A stretch of 64,000 nucleotides of DNA from Actinoplanes oryzae (GCF_030757795.1 NZ_JAUQWH010000009.1:35020-99019); one strand, 5' to 3'. Counted from the stretch's first letter, positions 8,216-18,613 are shown. The notes: a model not told the origin generated them from the sequence alone. Translations and numbers: made by a program.

Positions 8216-9732
8216 TCTGTCCCCTCGATAACAGCGTCGCCGGTGATGCCGGCCATCAGCAGGCCGAGCTTGTCGCGCGGCGTGTCCGGCGGCACGATCG
8301 CCAGCACCTTGCCGCGGTACATGACGGCGATCCGGTCGGCGAGCCCCACCACCTCGTCCAGCTCGCTGGAGACCACCAGCACCGCGGTGCCCACGTCCCG
8401 CTCGCGCACGATGCGGCCGTGGATGAACTCGATCGAGCCGACGTCCACGCCCCGGGTCGGCTGGCTGGCGATGAAGAGCCGCAGCGGCCGCGACATCTCC
8501 CGGGCCACGACGACCTTCTGCTGGTTGCCGCCGGAGAGGGTGCCGACCGCGGTGCCCGTCGAGGAGGCGCGGATGTCGAACTCGTCGACCAGCTCGCGCG
8601 CCTTGGCGCCGACCGCTGCCGGGTCCAGCCGCAGGGCGTTCCCGTACGGCTCCCGGTCGTACTGGTCGAGCACCAGGTTCTCCGCGACGGTGAACTCCTT
8701 GACCACGCCGTCGAGGCTGCGGTCCTCGGGCACGTAGCCGATGCCGGAGCGCAGGATCTGCTTGGTGCTCATGGTGGTCAGGTCCTCGTTGTCGACCTGG
8801 ATCGACCCCGCGCGCACCGGGCGCAGCCCCATGACCGCCTCGACCAGCTCGGTCTGGCCGTTGCCTTGGACACCGGCGATGCCGAGCACCTCGCCGGCGC
8901 GCACGGTCAGGTCGACGCCGTCGACGGCGCGGACGCCCCGGTCGTCGTCCACCACCAGGCCGGCGATGCTCAGCACCTCGCGGCCGGGCTCGGCGGGCTC
9001 CTTGGTGACCTCGAGCGAGACCGCCCGGCCGACCATGAGGGCCGCGAGCTCGTCCTCGGGAGTATCCGGGGTGGCCGTGCCGACGGTCCGCCCGCGCCGG
9101 ATCACGGTGATCCGGTCGGCGATGGCCTTGACCTCTTTGAGCTTGTGGGTGATGAAGACGATCGACTTGCCGGCCGCGCAGAGCCCGCGCATGACCGTGA
9201 GCAGCTCCTCGGTCTCCTGCGGGGTGAGCACCGCCGTGGGCTCGTCGAGGATGAGCAGGTCGACGTCGCGGGTGAGGGCCTTGACGATCTCGACCCGCTG
9301 CTGTGCGCCGACCGGGAGGTTCTCGACCAGGGCGTCGGGGTCGCACGGGAGGCCGTAGCGCTCGGAGACCTCGAGCACCTCGCGGCGGGCCCGGCGGCGG
9401 TCGAGGAAGCCGAGGCGCGTGCGCTCGGAGCCGAGGGCGATGTTCTCCGCGACGGTGAAGACGGGGACCAGCATGAAGTGCTGGTGGACCATGCCGATGC
9501 CGGCGGCGATGGCGTCGCGGGGGCTGCGGAAGGTCCGCGCCTCGCCGTCGACCAGGATCTCGCCCTCGTCCGGCTGCAGCATGCCGTAGAGCTGGTTCAT
9601 CAGGGTGGACTTGCCGGCACCGTTCTCGCCGAGGAGGGCGTGGACCTCGCCGGGCTCGACGGTCAGGTCGATGTGGTCGTTGGCCACCAGGTCGCCGAAG
9701 CGCTTGGTGATGCCACGCAGCTCGAGTCTCAG
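8212..9732 (-). CDS. ABC nucleoside transporter ATP-binding protein
   Basis: A tandem-domain ATPase of the ribose/nucleoside importer type, 506 aa. The first Walker A is GENGAGKST (residues 35-43). The first half also has VGAQQRVEIVKAL and LLILDEPTAVLTP. The second half has the degenerate Walker A GVQGNGQTEL, LSGGNQQKVVVAREM and TRGVDVG, as usual for this class, in which one site is catalytically weak. No ATG or GTG exists before residue 16 of the conserved domain. The best start is CTG at 9732, following AGGAG, and it restores the expected opening MRLELRGITKRFGDLVAN. A GTG at 9687 would remove the first beta strand. Confidence 0.9.
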   Translation of the reverse strand: MRLELRGITKRFGDLVANDHIDLTVEPGEVHALLGENGAGKSTLMNQLYGMLQPDEGEILVDGEARTFRSPRDAIAAGIGMVHQHFMLVPVFTVAENIALGSERTRLGFLDRRRARREVLEVSERYGLPCDPDALVENLPVGAQQRVEIVKALTRDVDLLILDEPTAVLTPQETEELLTVMRGLCAAGKSIVFITHKLKEVKAIADRITVIRRGRTVGTATPDTPEDELAALMVGRAVSLEVTKEPAEPGREVLSIAGLVVDDDRGVRAVDGVDLTVRAGEVLGIAGVQGNGQTELVEAVMGLRPVRAGSIQVDNEDLTTMSTKQILRSGIGYVPEDRSLDGVVKEFTVAENLVLDQYDREPYGNALRLDPAAVGAKARELVDEFDIRASSTGTAVGTLSGGNQQKVVVAREMSRPLRLFIASQPTRGVDVGSIEFIHGRIVRERDVGTAVLVVSSELDEVVGLADRIAVMYRGKVLAIVPPDTPRDKLGLLMAGITGDAVIEGTE

Positions 9733-9868
9733 CGGGATCTCCTGGGGGCGAGGTGCTGACGTGTAACGCGAGGGACGTTATAACAGCCGGAGAAGAGCCG
9801 CCGCGCAGGCCGGGGAGGATGTGCCTCCCGCGACCCGCACGGCGGCGGGAAGTGCTAGTGGTTCGGCG

Positions 9869-10966
9869 TCACTTGGGCGCGTTGACCGACTCGACCTTCA
9901 CGGTGCCCGCGATGATGTCGGCCTTCAGCTTCTCGACCTCGGACTTCAGCGTCGCGTCGACCTTGCTGTCGAACTGGTTGTACGGCGCGAGGCCGACCCC
10001 GTCGTTCTCCAGGTTGCCCAGGTAGCCGGGGGTGGGGTTGAGGGCCGTGCCCTGCGCGCCCGACTCCACGGCTTCCTTGACGGCCTCGGTGATGTTCTTG
10101 ACGACCGTGGTGAGGAACACGTCGCAGTACTGCTCGGCGCTCTTGCAGCCGTCCTGGTCGACCCAGATGACCGTGGTCTTGCCGCCGGACGCCTTGGCGA
10201 CGTCCGCGGTGCCCAGGCCGGTGCCGCCGGCGACCGGCATGATCACGTCGGCGCCCTGGGCGACGAACGTGTTGGTGATCGCCTTGCCCTTGTTCTGGTC
10301 GCCGAAGTTCTCGGCGAAGGTGCCGTTCTGCTTGGCCTTGTCCCAGCCGAGCACCTGGACGCTCTTGCTCTTCTGCTGGTTGTAGTAGGCCACGCCGTCG
10401 GCGAACCCGTCCATGAAGATGGTGACCGGCGGGATCTTCAGACCGCCGTAGGTGGCGACCTTGCCGGACTTCGAGTAGCCCGCGGCGAGGTAACCGGCGA
10501 GGAACGCGGCCTGGTCGGTGCGGAACTGCATCGGGTAGACGTTCTTGGCGTCCGCGATGCTGCTGTCCACGATGCCGAACTGCTGGTTGGCGTTCTCCGT
10601 GGCGACCTTCTTGGTGGCGTCGCCCATGAGGCCGCCGACCGAGAGGATGAAGTTGCACTTCTGCGTCACGAACTGGCGCAGGTTGGGCTCGTAGTCGGCC
10701 TCGGCCGTCGACGCCACGTACTTCGGGTCGACGTTGCTCGCCGACTCCTTGGCGGCCTGCAGGCCGGCCCACGCCGAGGCGTTGAAGGACCGGTCGTCGA
10801 TGCCGCCGGTGTCGGTGACCATGCAGGCCTTGTATGCCGCGGCGGCGCTGGCGCCGGAACCGGACGGGGAGTCCTCAGGGGCGTCGCCACAGGCCGCGGC
10901 GGCGAGCGACAGCCCACCCGCCGCGAGAATCGCAACGATTCGCTTGGCACGTACTGGGCGCAACAC
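9869..10966 (-). CDS. BMP-family nucleoside-binding lipoprotein
   Basis: Extracellular substrate-binding component of the importer, 365 aa. A basic N-terminus and hydrophobic stretch end in the lipobox LAAAAC, so Cys26 should be lipidated and anchored in the membrane. GGIDDRSFNASAWAGL is the classic N-terminal motif of the BMP (basic membrane protein, PnrA/BmpA) family of purine-nucleoside receptors. The C-terminus carries VGLAPYNQFDSKV. AAGGAGG lies very close to the GTG at 10966, so translation may start at the TTG one codon later. It is the first gene of the operon bmp-ATPase-permease-permease-cdd-deoA-DUF4272. A 136-base gap before the ATPase may allow the receptor to be made in excess. 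Confidence 0.9.
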   Translation of the reverse strand: MLRPVRAKRIVAILAAGGLSLAAAACGDAPEDSPSGSGASAAAAYKACMVTDTGGIDDRSFNASAWAGLQAAKESASNVDPKYVASTAEADYEPNLRQFVTQKCNFILSVGGLMGDATKKVATENANQQFGIVDSSIADAKNVYPMQFRTDQAAFLAGYLAAGYSKSGKVATYGGLKIPPVTIFMDGFADGVAYYNQQKSKSVQVLGWDKAKQNGTFAENFGDQNKGKAITNTFVAQGADVIMPVAGGTGLGTADVAKASGGKTTVIWVDQDGCKSAEQYCDVFLTTVVKNITEAVKEAVESGAQGTALNPTPGYLGNLENDGVGLAPYNQFDSKVDATLKSEVEKLKADIIAGTVKVESVNAPK

Positions 10967-11091
10967 GCCCTCCTTCCACAGCGCACCACCGCTCGCGGTG
11001 CGTCACAGGACGGGAGCGTAGCCGCAGGCCAGGGCGGCGTCAGGAAATCCGGCCGTACTGTTGGCGCACCGTTACCTGTCCGCAATCGCCG

Positions 11092-11104
11092 GTCCGATCC
11101 GGAC
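11092..11104. promoter_or_regulatory. Small palindrome upstream of the nucleoside operon
   Basis: GTCCG-ATC-CGGAC lies about 125 bases upstream of the bmp start, inside the 190-base gap that must hold the operon promoter. It could be an operator, but palindromes of this size occur by chance in GC-rich DNA. Confidence 0.25.
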
Positions 11105-11156
11105 TGTCCGAGCTTGCAGAAGGAACCGAATCGTCCGTTTTCCGCGTAACACGCCG

Positions 11157-11438
11157 TTAATCTTTCGGCGCACCGGCCCCAACGACCGACGAATCGTCGG
11201 TAACGCGCCGCGGGGACCGGGCCGCCCGCCAGCCGCGGACGCCGAGCACGCCGACCGCCGTCCCGATGACCAGCGACGCCCCGATGAGGAGCGCGTGGAC
11301 CGTCAGGAACGCGGTCGGCGCGCCGTCGGAGAAGGACCGGTCGTCACGCCAGATCGCCAGGCCGAAGCGGGGCCAGATGAGCCAGGTCCACACGCCGACC
11401 GCGATCAGGAAGGCGGACCATCGCCGGGAGAGCGTCAC
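11157..11438 (-). CDS. SCO4848-family small membrane protein
   Basis: A 93-aa protein with two transmembrane helices (about 8-25 and 48-68). The pattern LSRRWSAFLIAVGVWTWLIWPRF, a short charged loop (WRDDRSFSDGAP), then a second helix and GVLGVRGWRAA matches the small membrane family named after Streptomyces SCO4848. Function is unknown. GTG at 11438 is chosen because the conserved part begins there; the frame stays open upstream but overlaps the next gene. It lies 17 bases after the membrane gene at 11456 and is probably cotranscribed with it. Confidence 0.7.
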   Translation of the reverse strand: MTLSRRWSAFLIAVGVWTWLIWPRFGLAIWRDDRSFSDGAPTAFLTVHALLIGASLVIGTAVGVLGVRGWRAARSPRRVTDDSSVVGAGAPKD

Positions 11439-11455
11439 CGCGCAAGTATGCGCCG

Positions 11456-12448
11456 TCAGCCCGCGGGCACCGGCTCCGGCTTCACCCGCGGGGCACTGCC
11501 CGCGAGGCCTCGCGGGGCCAGGTCCGTGCCGCGGCGCCCGGCCGCGACGAGCAGCAGACCCCCGAGGGCGTACGCCCCCAGCACCGCGAAGGCCACCCCG
11601 GCCCCGGCCCCGCCGAAGTACGCCACCGCCCGCACCACGCTGCCGCCCGCCCCGATCGGCAGGTACTGGCCCACCGTGCCCCACGGCTGCGGCAACAGCT
11701 CGGGGGCGGCGGAGACCCCGGACAGCGGGTTGCCGACCAGGAAGATCGTCACGATGGCCAGGACGGCGCCGGGGCGACCGGCGACGGCCCCGAGCCCGCA
11801 CACGGCGGCGGCGACGGCCAGCGAGAAGAGCGCGAGGCCGCCGGACACCGCGAAGTAGTCACCGGGCAGCACGTCCAGCCAGTACTGCTGCACCGCCGCG
11901 CCGGCCAGGCCCGCACCGGCCGCGTAGGTCACCAGGGCCAGCAGACGCGCCCCGCGCCGCCGGACGAACAGGAAGGCGAGCGTCCCGGCGACCAGGCTCG
12001 TCATCGCCAGGGGCAGGAACGCCGCGCCGAAGCCGGCACCCCGCGGGTCGCCCGCCGCGGTGGGCACCACGTCGGTCACCGGCCGCCCCGGGCTGATCTC
12101 GGCGGCGGCCTGGGTGAGCAGGGCCGCCACGGTGGGGCCGGCGGCCGAGGAGACGTGCATCTCGGGTCCGGCGGCGCCGACGACGATCGCGCCGTACGCC
12201 TCGTGGTCGCGGATCGCGGCGTCGCCGTCCGGCACGATCTCGAGGTCGAACGCGCCGGGCCGGCCCGCCTCGAGCCGGGCGACGATCTGTTCCGCGGCGG
12301 GCTGCGGGCCGGCCACGGCGAGCGGCAGGTCGCGCGGCGCGAGGTGCGAGGCGGGGCCCGCGAAGAGGGGCACGAGCAGGGCCTGCAGGGCGACGACGGC
12401 GACGGCTATCAGCAAGGCAAGGGGCAGCGGTCGCAGGGTGCGAGTCAT
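11456..12448 (-). CDS. ABC-2/DUF3533-like multispanning membrane protein
   Basis: A 330-aa protein with one N-terminal helix (about 8-30), an extracytoplasmic domain of some 120 residues and then five to six closely spaced helices. This layout, with LPLAVAGP and an AYGAIVV segment after the first helix, resembles the YhgE/Pip and DUF3533 branch of ABC-2-type membrane proteins, several of which act in export or drug tolerance. No ATPase gene accompanies it. ATG at 12448 follows AGGAG; a TTG two codons earlier is less likely. The divergent TetR gene and the two operators between them indicate that this is the regulated target. Confidence 0.6.
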   Translation of the reverse strand: MTRTLRPLPLALLIAVAVVALQALLVPLFAGPASHLAPRDLPLAVAGPQPAAEQIVARLEAGRPGAFDLEIVPDGDAAIRDHEAYGAIVVGAAGPEMHVSSAAGPTVAALLTQAAAEISPGRPVTDVVPTAAGDPRGAGFGAAFLPLAMTSLVAGTLAFLFVRRRGARLLALVTYAAGAGLAGAAVQQYWLDVLPGDYFAVSGGLALFSLAVAAAVCGLGAVAGRPGAVLAIVTIFLVGNPLSGVSAAPELLPQPWGTVGQYLPIGAGGSVVRAVAYFGGAGAGVAFAVLGAYALGGLLLVAAGRRGTDLAPRGLAGSAPRVKPEPVPAG

Positions 12449-12461
12449 GACCAACTCCTAA

Positions 12462-12475
12462 AACGAATGCTCGTT
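12462..12475. promoter_or_regulatory. TetR operator near the membrane-protein start
   Basis: The inverted repeat AACGA-ATGC-TCGTT lies 13 bases upstream of the ATG at 12448. It shares the half-site AACGA/TCGTT with the perfect palindrome 38 bases away. The pair is the expected arrangement for repression of both divergent genes. Confidence 0.65.
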
Positions 12476-12513
12476 CTTTTGCATGAGCATGCGCGTCGGG
12501 TCCCGGCACTGTC

Positions 12514-12531
12514 AACGAACGATCGTTCGTT
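12514..12531. promoter_or_regulatory. Perfect 18-bp TetR operator palindrome
   Basis: AACGAACGATCGTTCGTT is its own reverse complement over all 18 bases. It sits 13 bases upstream of the TetR start at 12545, so a bound regulator would block its own promoter. Size and symmetry fit a TetR-dimer site. Confidence 0.8.
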
Positions 12532-12544
12532 TTACAGTTGGCGC

Positions 12545-13132
12545 ATGCCCCGCGTCTCCGAGGACCACCTGAACGCCCGCCGCGAGCAGATCCTCGCCGC
12601 GGCCCGCACCTGCTTCCTGCGCAACGGGATCCACAACACGTCGATGCAGGACCTGATCCAGGAGGCCGGGCTCTCGGTGGGCGCGGTCTACCGCTACTTC
12701 AAGTCGAAGACGGAGATCATCAACGCGATCTCGCAGACCTTCACCGGGACCATCACCGCCGGCCTCACGCAGGTCTCGGACGACCCGGAGCTGGGCCTGC
12801 GGGATGCCATGAGCCGGGCCCTCGACCTGGTCGACGCGCAGGTCGCCCCGGGCGGGATGTTCCCGCTGGGCATCCAGGTGTGGGGCGAGGCCCTGCGCGA
12901 CCCGGCTATCGCCGAGATCGTCAAGGCGCGCTACAGCGAGATGCGCACGCCCTTCGTGGCTCTCGCCCGGCGCGCCGTCGAGCGCGGCGAGCTGCCGCCG
13001 GGCACCGATCCCGAGGCGGTCGCGTCCGTGCTGTTCGGCTCACTGCCGGGATACGCGCTGCAGCACACGCTCATCGGCACGCCCGACAAGGCGACGTATC
13101 TCGCCGGACTCCACGCGCTGCTCGCCCGTTAG
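12545..13132 (+). CDS. TetR-family transcriptional regulator
   Basis: A 195-aa one-component regulator. Residues 10-57 are a TetR_N helix-turn-helix domain (REQILAAARTCFLRNG, then NTSMQDLIQEAGLSVGAVYRYFKSK). The remaining helical part is the ligand-binding and dimer domain, not recognisable to a subfamily. It is divergent from the membrane gene at 11456, and the two palindromes between them indicate autoregulation plus control of that gene. No good ribosome-binding site precedes the ATG, so the message may be leaderless. The 3' end overlaps the convergent gene at 13129 by four bases. Confidence 0.9.
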   Translation: MPRVSEDHLNARREQILAAARTCFLRNGIHNTSMQDLIQEAGLSVGAVYRYFKSKTEIINAISQTFTGTITAGLTQVSDDPELGLRDAMSRALDLVDAQVAPGGMFPLGIQVWGEALRDPAIAEIVKARYSEMRTPFVALARRAVERGELPPGTDPEAVASVLFGSLPGYALQHTLIGTPDKATYLAGLHALLAR

Positions 13133-13527
13133 CCGCCGGACAGCTGGGCGGCGATGCGGGCGAAGCCCTCGCGGACCTCGGCCTCGGTCGGCGGCCGGCC
13201 GGGAGTGGTGTGCCGGGGCTCGTCGTCGCCGAAGCTCTCCGCCTCGAGATCGTCCGGCTGCCCGGTCTTGGCCAGGGCCACCTCGCTGCGGATGGCGTCG
13301 GCGTCGGCGAGCGGCAGGAGCGGCTCGACGACGGCCATCAGCTCCTCGTCCGCGACGACGGCCTGCGCGAGGGCGAGGGCGTGCGGCCGCTCGTAGGGGC
13401 CGCAGACGAGCGGCTCCCACTCCTCGTCGTCGTTCAGCGCGCCGATGGTGATGATCCACGGCAGGTGTGCCACCGGCGAGTCCGGCGGCAGGTGCAGCGT
13501 CACGAGTGTGCCCACGGGCCTCATCAT
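13129..13527 (-). CDS. Hypothetical acidic protein
   Basis: A 132-aa soluble protein without signal peptide or helices that would span a membrane. It opens with TLVTLHLPPDSP and is rich in acidic residues (DDEEWEP). I do not recognise the family. Its ATG overlaps the stop of the YihY gene (ATGA), so the two are translationally coupled and presumably cotranscribed. Confidence 0.6.
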   Translation of the reverse strand: MMRPVGTLVTLHLPPDSPVAHLPWIITIGALNDDEEWEPLVCGPYERPHALALAQAVVADEELMAVVEPLLPLADADAIRSEVALAKTGQPDDLEAESFGDDEPRHTTPGRPPTEAEVREGFARIAAQLSGG

Positions 13528-14444
13528 TCCGGGCGGTTGTGCCGAATCCAGGTATTTTGTCCCACCGGGGCGGTTTTGTCGTCGGCCGACAGGTCCACCA
13601 CCCGCCCGTGCGGGCTCGTCGCCGCCCAGGACGCCCCGAAAAGCAGCAACTGGTTGAAGACGTAGAGGTAGACCAGCACACCGACGGCGCTGGCCACCAG
13701 ACCGTACGCCGGGTTGCGCTGGATCAGGCCGACGAAGGACTTGCCGACCGTGTTGAGCAGGTAGATGCCGATGCCGACCTGCAGGACCGGGGGCGCCATG
13801 CGGCGTACGGTCATCCGCAGCCGGGGCACCGCGGCCAGCAACGCCGCCGCCAGCAGCATGTCGATGCCCAGCGTGAGCAGCGTGCTGATCACCGACAGCA
13901 CCGTGCCGGCCCGGCCGTCGGCCACCCAGGTCAGCAGCGTCTCCAGCCCGTAGACCGCACCCACGGACACGATGAGCAGCAGCAGGATGCCGATCATCAC
14001 GAGCAGGTCGACCACCTGCCGGACGCCGATGTAGCCGGGCTGCTCGTTGAGCCGCCAGATCAGCCGCTGCGACGAGCGGATCGCCTCGATCCAGCCGATG
14101 CCGGTGAACACCAGGCCGACGATGCCCACGATCCCGACGGTCTTGCCGCTGTCGAGAATGGCCTTGATGTCGAGGAAGGGCAGGTTCTCCCGCAGGAAGC
14201 GCTGCACGATGTCGAACAGCCCGACGTTCGAGTCGATCAGGAAGCCGAAGACCGAGTAGCCGATCAGGGCCAGCGCGAACACCGCGAAGAAGCCGTAGTA
14301 CGCGATGGCCGCGGCCAGGCGCCCGCCCAGCACCTCGTCGTAGCGCAGGACGGCGCGTGCGAGGTGGTCGAAGTACGGCGAGCGGTGCCGCAGAGCGAGG
14401 ATGCGCTGCTCGACCGCCGCGTACGCCCGGTCGATGGCGTTCAC
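13524..14444 (-). CDS. YihY/BrkB-family inner membrane protein
   Basis: A 306-aa protein with about six transmembrane helices. An amphipathic N-terminus with ARAVLRYDEVLGGRLAAAIAYYGFFAVF is the YihY/virulence-factor BrkB pattern, and LLLFGASWAA near the end is its typical closing motif. Older annotations called these proteins ribonuclease BN, which is not supported. The role is unknown, with transport or envelope function suspected. GTG at 14444 is preferred. An earlier in-frame start at 14489 would overlap the preceding ligase gene. Confidence 0.85.
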   Translation of the reverse strand: MNAIDRAYAAVEQRILALRHRSPYFDHLARAVLRYDEVLGGRLAAAIAYYGFFAVFALALIGYSVFGFLIDSNVGLFDIVQRFLRENLPFLDIKAILDSGKTVGIVGIVGLVFTGIGWIEAIRSSQRLIWRLNEQPGYIGVRQVVDLLVMIGILLLLIVSVGAVYGLETLLTWVADGRAGTVLSVISTLLTLGIDMLLAAALLAAVPRLRMTVRRMAPPVLQVGIGIYLLNTVGKSFVGLIQRNPAYGLVASAVGVLVYLYVFNQLLLFGASWAATSPHGRVVDLSADDKTAPVGQNTWIRHNRPE

Positions 14445-14469
14445 GCGCCCGACCGTACCGAAAGATCCA

Positions 14470-15027
14470 CTACGGGTGTCGCAGGCCACCCAGTGTGTAC
14501 TCGCGACGGCGCCGCCAGGGCCGCTCGCCGTCGGTGAGGTCGTGCGAGAAGAGCGTGAATCCGGGCACCTCGAACCGCGCGTCGAACTCGGCCAGATCGT
14601 CGAAGACCGCGTCGAGCGCCGCGCCGGGCACGTCCTGTGCCACGGTCACGTGCGGGTGGTAGGGGAACCGCGAGTCGCGGTGCACCCCCGGAGCCGCCAC
14701 GATCGCCTCGGCGAGCAGCTCGCACTCGCTGATGCCGACCGCCAGCGTCACGAAGACCACCTCGGTGACCGGCCGGAACGTACCCGTGCCGCGCAGGTGG
14801 ATCGAGAACGGCCGGTGCTCCGCCGCGACGGCCCCCAGGTGCTTCTCGATCCGGGGCAGCGCCTCGGGGTCGATCTCCGTGGGGCCGAGCAGCGTCACGT
14901 GCGCCGGGGTCCAGGCCGCCTGCGGGTCGCCGGCCTCCGCCCGGCGCCGGGTGAGCAGCGGCCCCCACGGCTCCGGGATGTCGATCGCCACCCCGATGCG
15001 GGTGACGGGCGGATCGAGCGGGCCCAC
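14470..15027 (-). CDS. 2'-5' RNA ligase-family (2H phosphoesterase) protein
   Basis: A 185-aa cytoplasmic protein of the 2H superfamily. The two catalytic HxT motifs are present as AHVTLLG and PHVTVAQ, about 95 residues apart. Relatives ligate or hydrolyse 2'-5' bonds or open cyclic phosphodiesters in RNA or nucleotides; the actual substrate is unknown. GTG at 15027 begins five bases after the trpS stop. A second GTG at the VAIDIPEP segment is a possible alternative start. Its position behind trpS suggests cotranscription. Confidence 0.8.
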   Translation of the reverse strand: MGPLDPPVTRIGVAIDIPEPWGPLLTRRRAEAGDPQAAWTPAHVTLLGPTEIDPEALPRIEKHLGAVAAEHRPFSIHLRGTGTFRPVTEVVFVTLAVGISECELLAEAIVAAPGVHRDSRFPYHPHVTVAQDVPGAALDAVFDDLAEFDARFEVPGFTLFSHDLTDGERPWRRRREYTLGGLRHP

Positions 15028-15032
15028 CGGCC

Positions 15033-16421
<1,389 letters not shown>

Positions 16422-16429
16422 TCAAAGTC

Positions 16430-17410
16430 GTGAAACTGCTCGTCACCGGAGGCGCCGGCTATGTCGGCAGCGTCACCAGCCGGCTGTTGCTGGAGGCCGG
16501 GCACGAGGTCACCGTCCTGGACAATCTGAGCAACGGGCACCGCGAGGCCGTTGCCCCCGGGGCCACGTTCGTCGAGGCGGACATCAAGGACGCGGCCACG
16601 GTGCTGACCCCCGAGGCCGGCTTCGACGCGGTGCTGCACTTCGCCGGGCTCATCCAGGCCGGCGAGTCGATGCACAAGCCGGAGCTCTACTGGGACCACA
16701 ACGTCAAGCGCTCCCTGGCGCTGCTCGACGCGGTCCGGGCGGCCGGCGTCCGGCGCTTCGTGTTCTCCTCCACCGCCGCGGTCTACGGCAACCCGAGCGA
16801 GAACCCGATCACCGAGGGCGCGGCGAAGGCCCCGACCAACACGTACGGCGCCACCAAGCTCGCCTTCGACTACGCGCTCACGTCCGAGGCCTTCGCGCAC
16901 GGGCTGGCCGCGGTGTCGCTGCGCTACTTCAACGTCGCCGGGGCCCTGATCCGCCCCGACGGCACCCAGGTCGGCGAGCGGCACGACCCCGAGACGCACA
17001 TCATCCCGATCACCCTGCAGGTCGCCGCGGGCAAGCGCGACAAGCTGCAGCTCTTCGGCGACGACTACCCCACCGCCGACGGCACCTGCGTGCGCGACTA
17101 CATCCACGTGCAGGACCTCGCCCGGGCCCACCTGCTGGCCCTGGACGCGGCCACGGCCGGCGAGCACAAGATCTACAACCTGGGCAACGGCAACGGCTTC
17201 TCCAACCGCCAGGTCGTCGAGGTGGCCCGCGAGGTCACCGGCGCGGAGATCCCGCTCGAGATCGCCCCGCCGCGCGAGGGCGACCCGGCCACCCTGGTCG
17301 CGTCGTCGCAGCGGGCCCGCGACGAGCTGGGCTGGGTCCCGGAGAAGAACACCCTGGCGGACATGATCGGGGACGCCTGGGCGTTCTACCGGTCCCACAA
17401 CCTGGCGTGA
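16430..17410 (+). CDS. galE: UDP-glucose 4-epimerase
   Basis: Interconverts UDP-galactose and UDP-glucose, the last step of the Leloir pathway and the source of UDP-galactose for polysaccharides. It is 326 aa. TGGAGYVGS (6-14) is the NAD-binding Rossmann loop, and the catalytic SDR residues are Ser113/114 with YGATK (Tyr139, Lys143). RYFNVAGA and the long HIIPIT region are epimerase-typical. GTG at 16430 follows GGAGG. The gene heads a galE-galK pair. A 7-base inverted repeat, GTTCGAG/CTCGAAC, brackets part of its upstream region near 16308 and 16344. Confidence 0.93.
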   Translation: MKLLVTGGAGYVGSVTSRLLLEAGHEVTVLDNLSNGHREAVAPGATFVEADIKDAATVLTPEAGFDAVLHFAGLIQAGESMHKPELYWDHNVKRSLALLDAVRAAGVRRFVFSSTAAVYGNPSENPITEGAAKAPTNTYGATKLAFDYALTSEAFAHGLAAVSLRYFNVAGALIRPDGTQVGERHDPETHIIPITLQVAAGKRDKLQLFGDDYPTADGTCVRDYIHVQDLARAHLLALDAATAGEHKIYNLGNGNGFSNRQVVEVAREVTGAEIPLEIAPPREGDPATLVASSQRARDELGWVPEKNTLADMIGDAWAFYRSHNLA

Positions 17411-17423
17411 TGGGATCAAGCAC

Positions 17424-18566
17424 ATGACAGTCGCGTCCTCGGCCGCAGCGGCCTTCACCTCGACCTACGGCTCCGAGCCCACCGCGCTCTACGCGGCGCC
17501 CGGGCGGGTCAACCTGATCGGTGAGCACACCGACTACAACGACGGCTTCGTGCTGCCCTTCGCGCTGCCCCAGCAGGTCGTGGCCGCCGCGGCCCGGCAC
17601 GACGGGCCCGGCTGGACCGTGTGCTCCGGCTTCGCCGACGCCCCGGTCAGCTTCGGCACGACCGGGCCGGGCGAGGTCAAGGACTGGGCCGCCTACCTTG
17701 CCGGCGTCGTCTGGGCCCTGCAGGACGCCGGGTTCGACGTGCCGCCGGCCCGCATCGCGCTCTCGTCGGACGTGCCCCTGGGTGCCGGGGTCTCCTCCTC
17801 CGCCGCGCTCGAGTCGGCCGTACTGACCGCGCTGGTCGACCTCGGCGGCATCGACCTGCCCGTGGACAGGCGGCCGGCGGTCGCCCAGCGCGCGGAGAAC
17901 GTCTACGTCGGCGCCCCGACCGGGATCATGGACCAGTCGGCCTCCATCCGCTGCCAGGAGGGCAAGGCCCTCTTCCTGGACTGCCGCTCGGAGGAGGTCG
18001 AGCAGATCCCGTTCGACCTGGCGGCCGCCGGGCTCGCCATGCTGATCATCAACAGCAACGCCCCGCACCAGCACGTCGACGGGGAGTACGGCGCCCGGCG
18101 CAAGTCGTGCGAGGAGGGCGCCCGCCTGCTCGGCGTCCCGGCCCTGCGCGACGTGGCGATCGGCGACCTCGACGCCGCGCTCGCCCGGATCGGCGACGAC
18201 GTGATCAAGCGCCGCGTCCGGCACATCGTCACCGAGAACCAGCGCGTGCTCGACACCGTCGCCCTGCTGCGCGAGGGCCGCGTCCGCGAGATCGGCCCGC
18301 TGCTCACCGCCTCGCACGCCTCCATGCGCGACGACTTCGAGATCACCGTCGCCCAGGTCGACGTGGCGGTCGAGGCGGCGCTGGCGGCCGGCGCCTACGG
18401 GGCGCGCATGACCGGCGGCGGCTTCGGCGGGTGCGTGCTGGCCCTGGTCGACGCGGACAAGGCCGCCGAGACCACGGCCGCGGTCGAGCGCGCGTACCAG
18501 GAGAAGGGTTTCACCGCCCCCACCACCTGGTCGGCGACGCCCGGCCCGGGGGCCCGCAAGCTCTGA
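17424..18566 (+). CDS. galK: Galactokinase
   Basis: Phosphorylates galactose to galactose 1-phosphate with ATP. It is 380 aa, a GHMP kinase. GRVNLIGEHTDYNDG (27-41) is the galactokinase signature, PLGAGVSSSAALE is the ATP-binding glycine/serine loop, and MTGGGFGGCVLAL is the third GHMP motif. It starts 13 bases after galE and is certainly in the same operon. No galT is present in the window, so the pathway needs an uridylyltransferase elsewhere. Confidence 0.95.
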   Translation: MTVASSAAAAFTSTYGSEPTALYAAPGRVNLIGEHTDYNDGFVLPFALPQQVVAAAARHDGPGWTVCSGFADAPVSFGTTGPGEVKDWAAYLAGVVWALQDAGFDVPPARIALSSDVPLGAGVSSSAALESAVLTALVDLGGIDLPVDRRPAVAQRAENVYVGAPTGIMDQSASIRCQEGKALFLDCRSEEVEQIPFDLAAAGLAMLIINSNAPHQHVDGEYGARRKSCEEGARLLGVPALRDVAIGDLDAALARIGDDVIKRRVRHIVTENQRVLDTVALLREGRVREIGPLLTASHASMRDDFEITVAQVDVAVEAALAAGAYGARMTGGGFGGCVLALVDADKAAETTAAVERAYQEKGFTAPTTWSATPGPGARKL

Positions 18567-18577
18567 GCGACAGGCCC

Positions 18578-18606
18578 GCATACCCGCGCGAACGCGCGGG
18601 TATGCG
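18578..18606. terminator. Hairpin behind galK
   Basis: CGCATACC and GGTATGCG form the base of a stem that continues as GCGCG/CGCGC past one bulged C, closed by an AA turn. It begins 12 bases after the galK stop. There is no clear T-run, so termination is likely but not certain. Confidence 0.5.
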
Positions 18607-18613
18607 ACGGGTC

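Noticed and set aside
13524..14444. Ribonuclease BN
   Set aside because: YihY-family proteins were once labelled so by mistake. This is a multi-helix membrane protein without a metallo-beta-lactamase fold.
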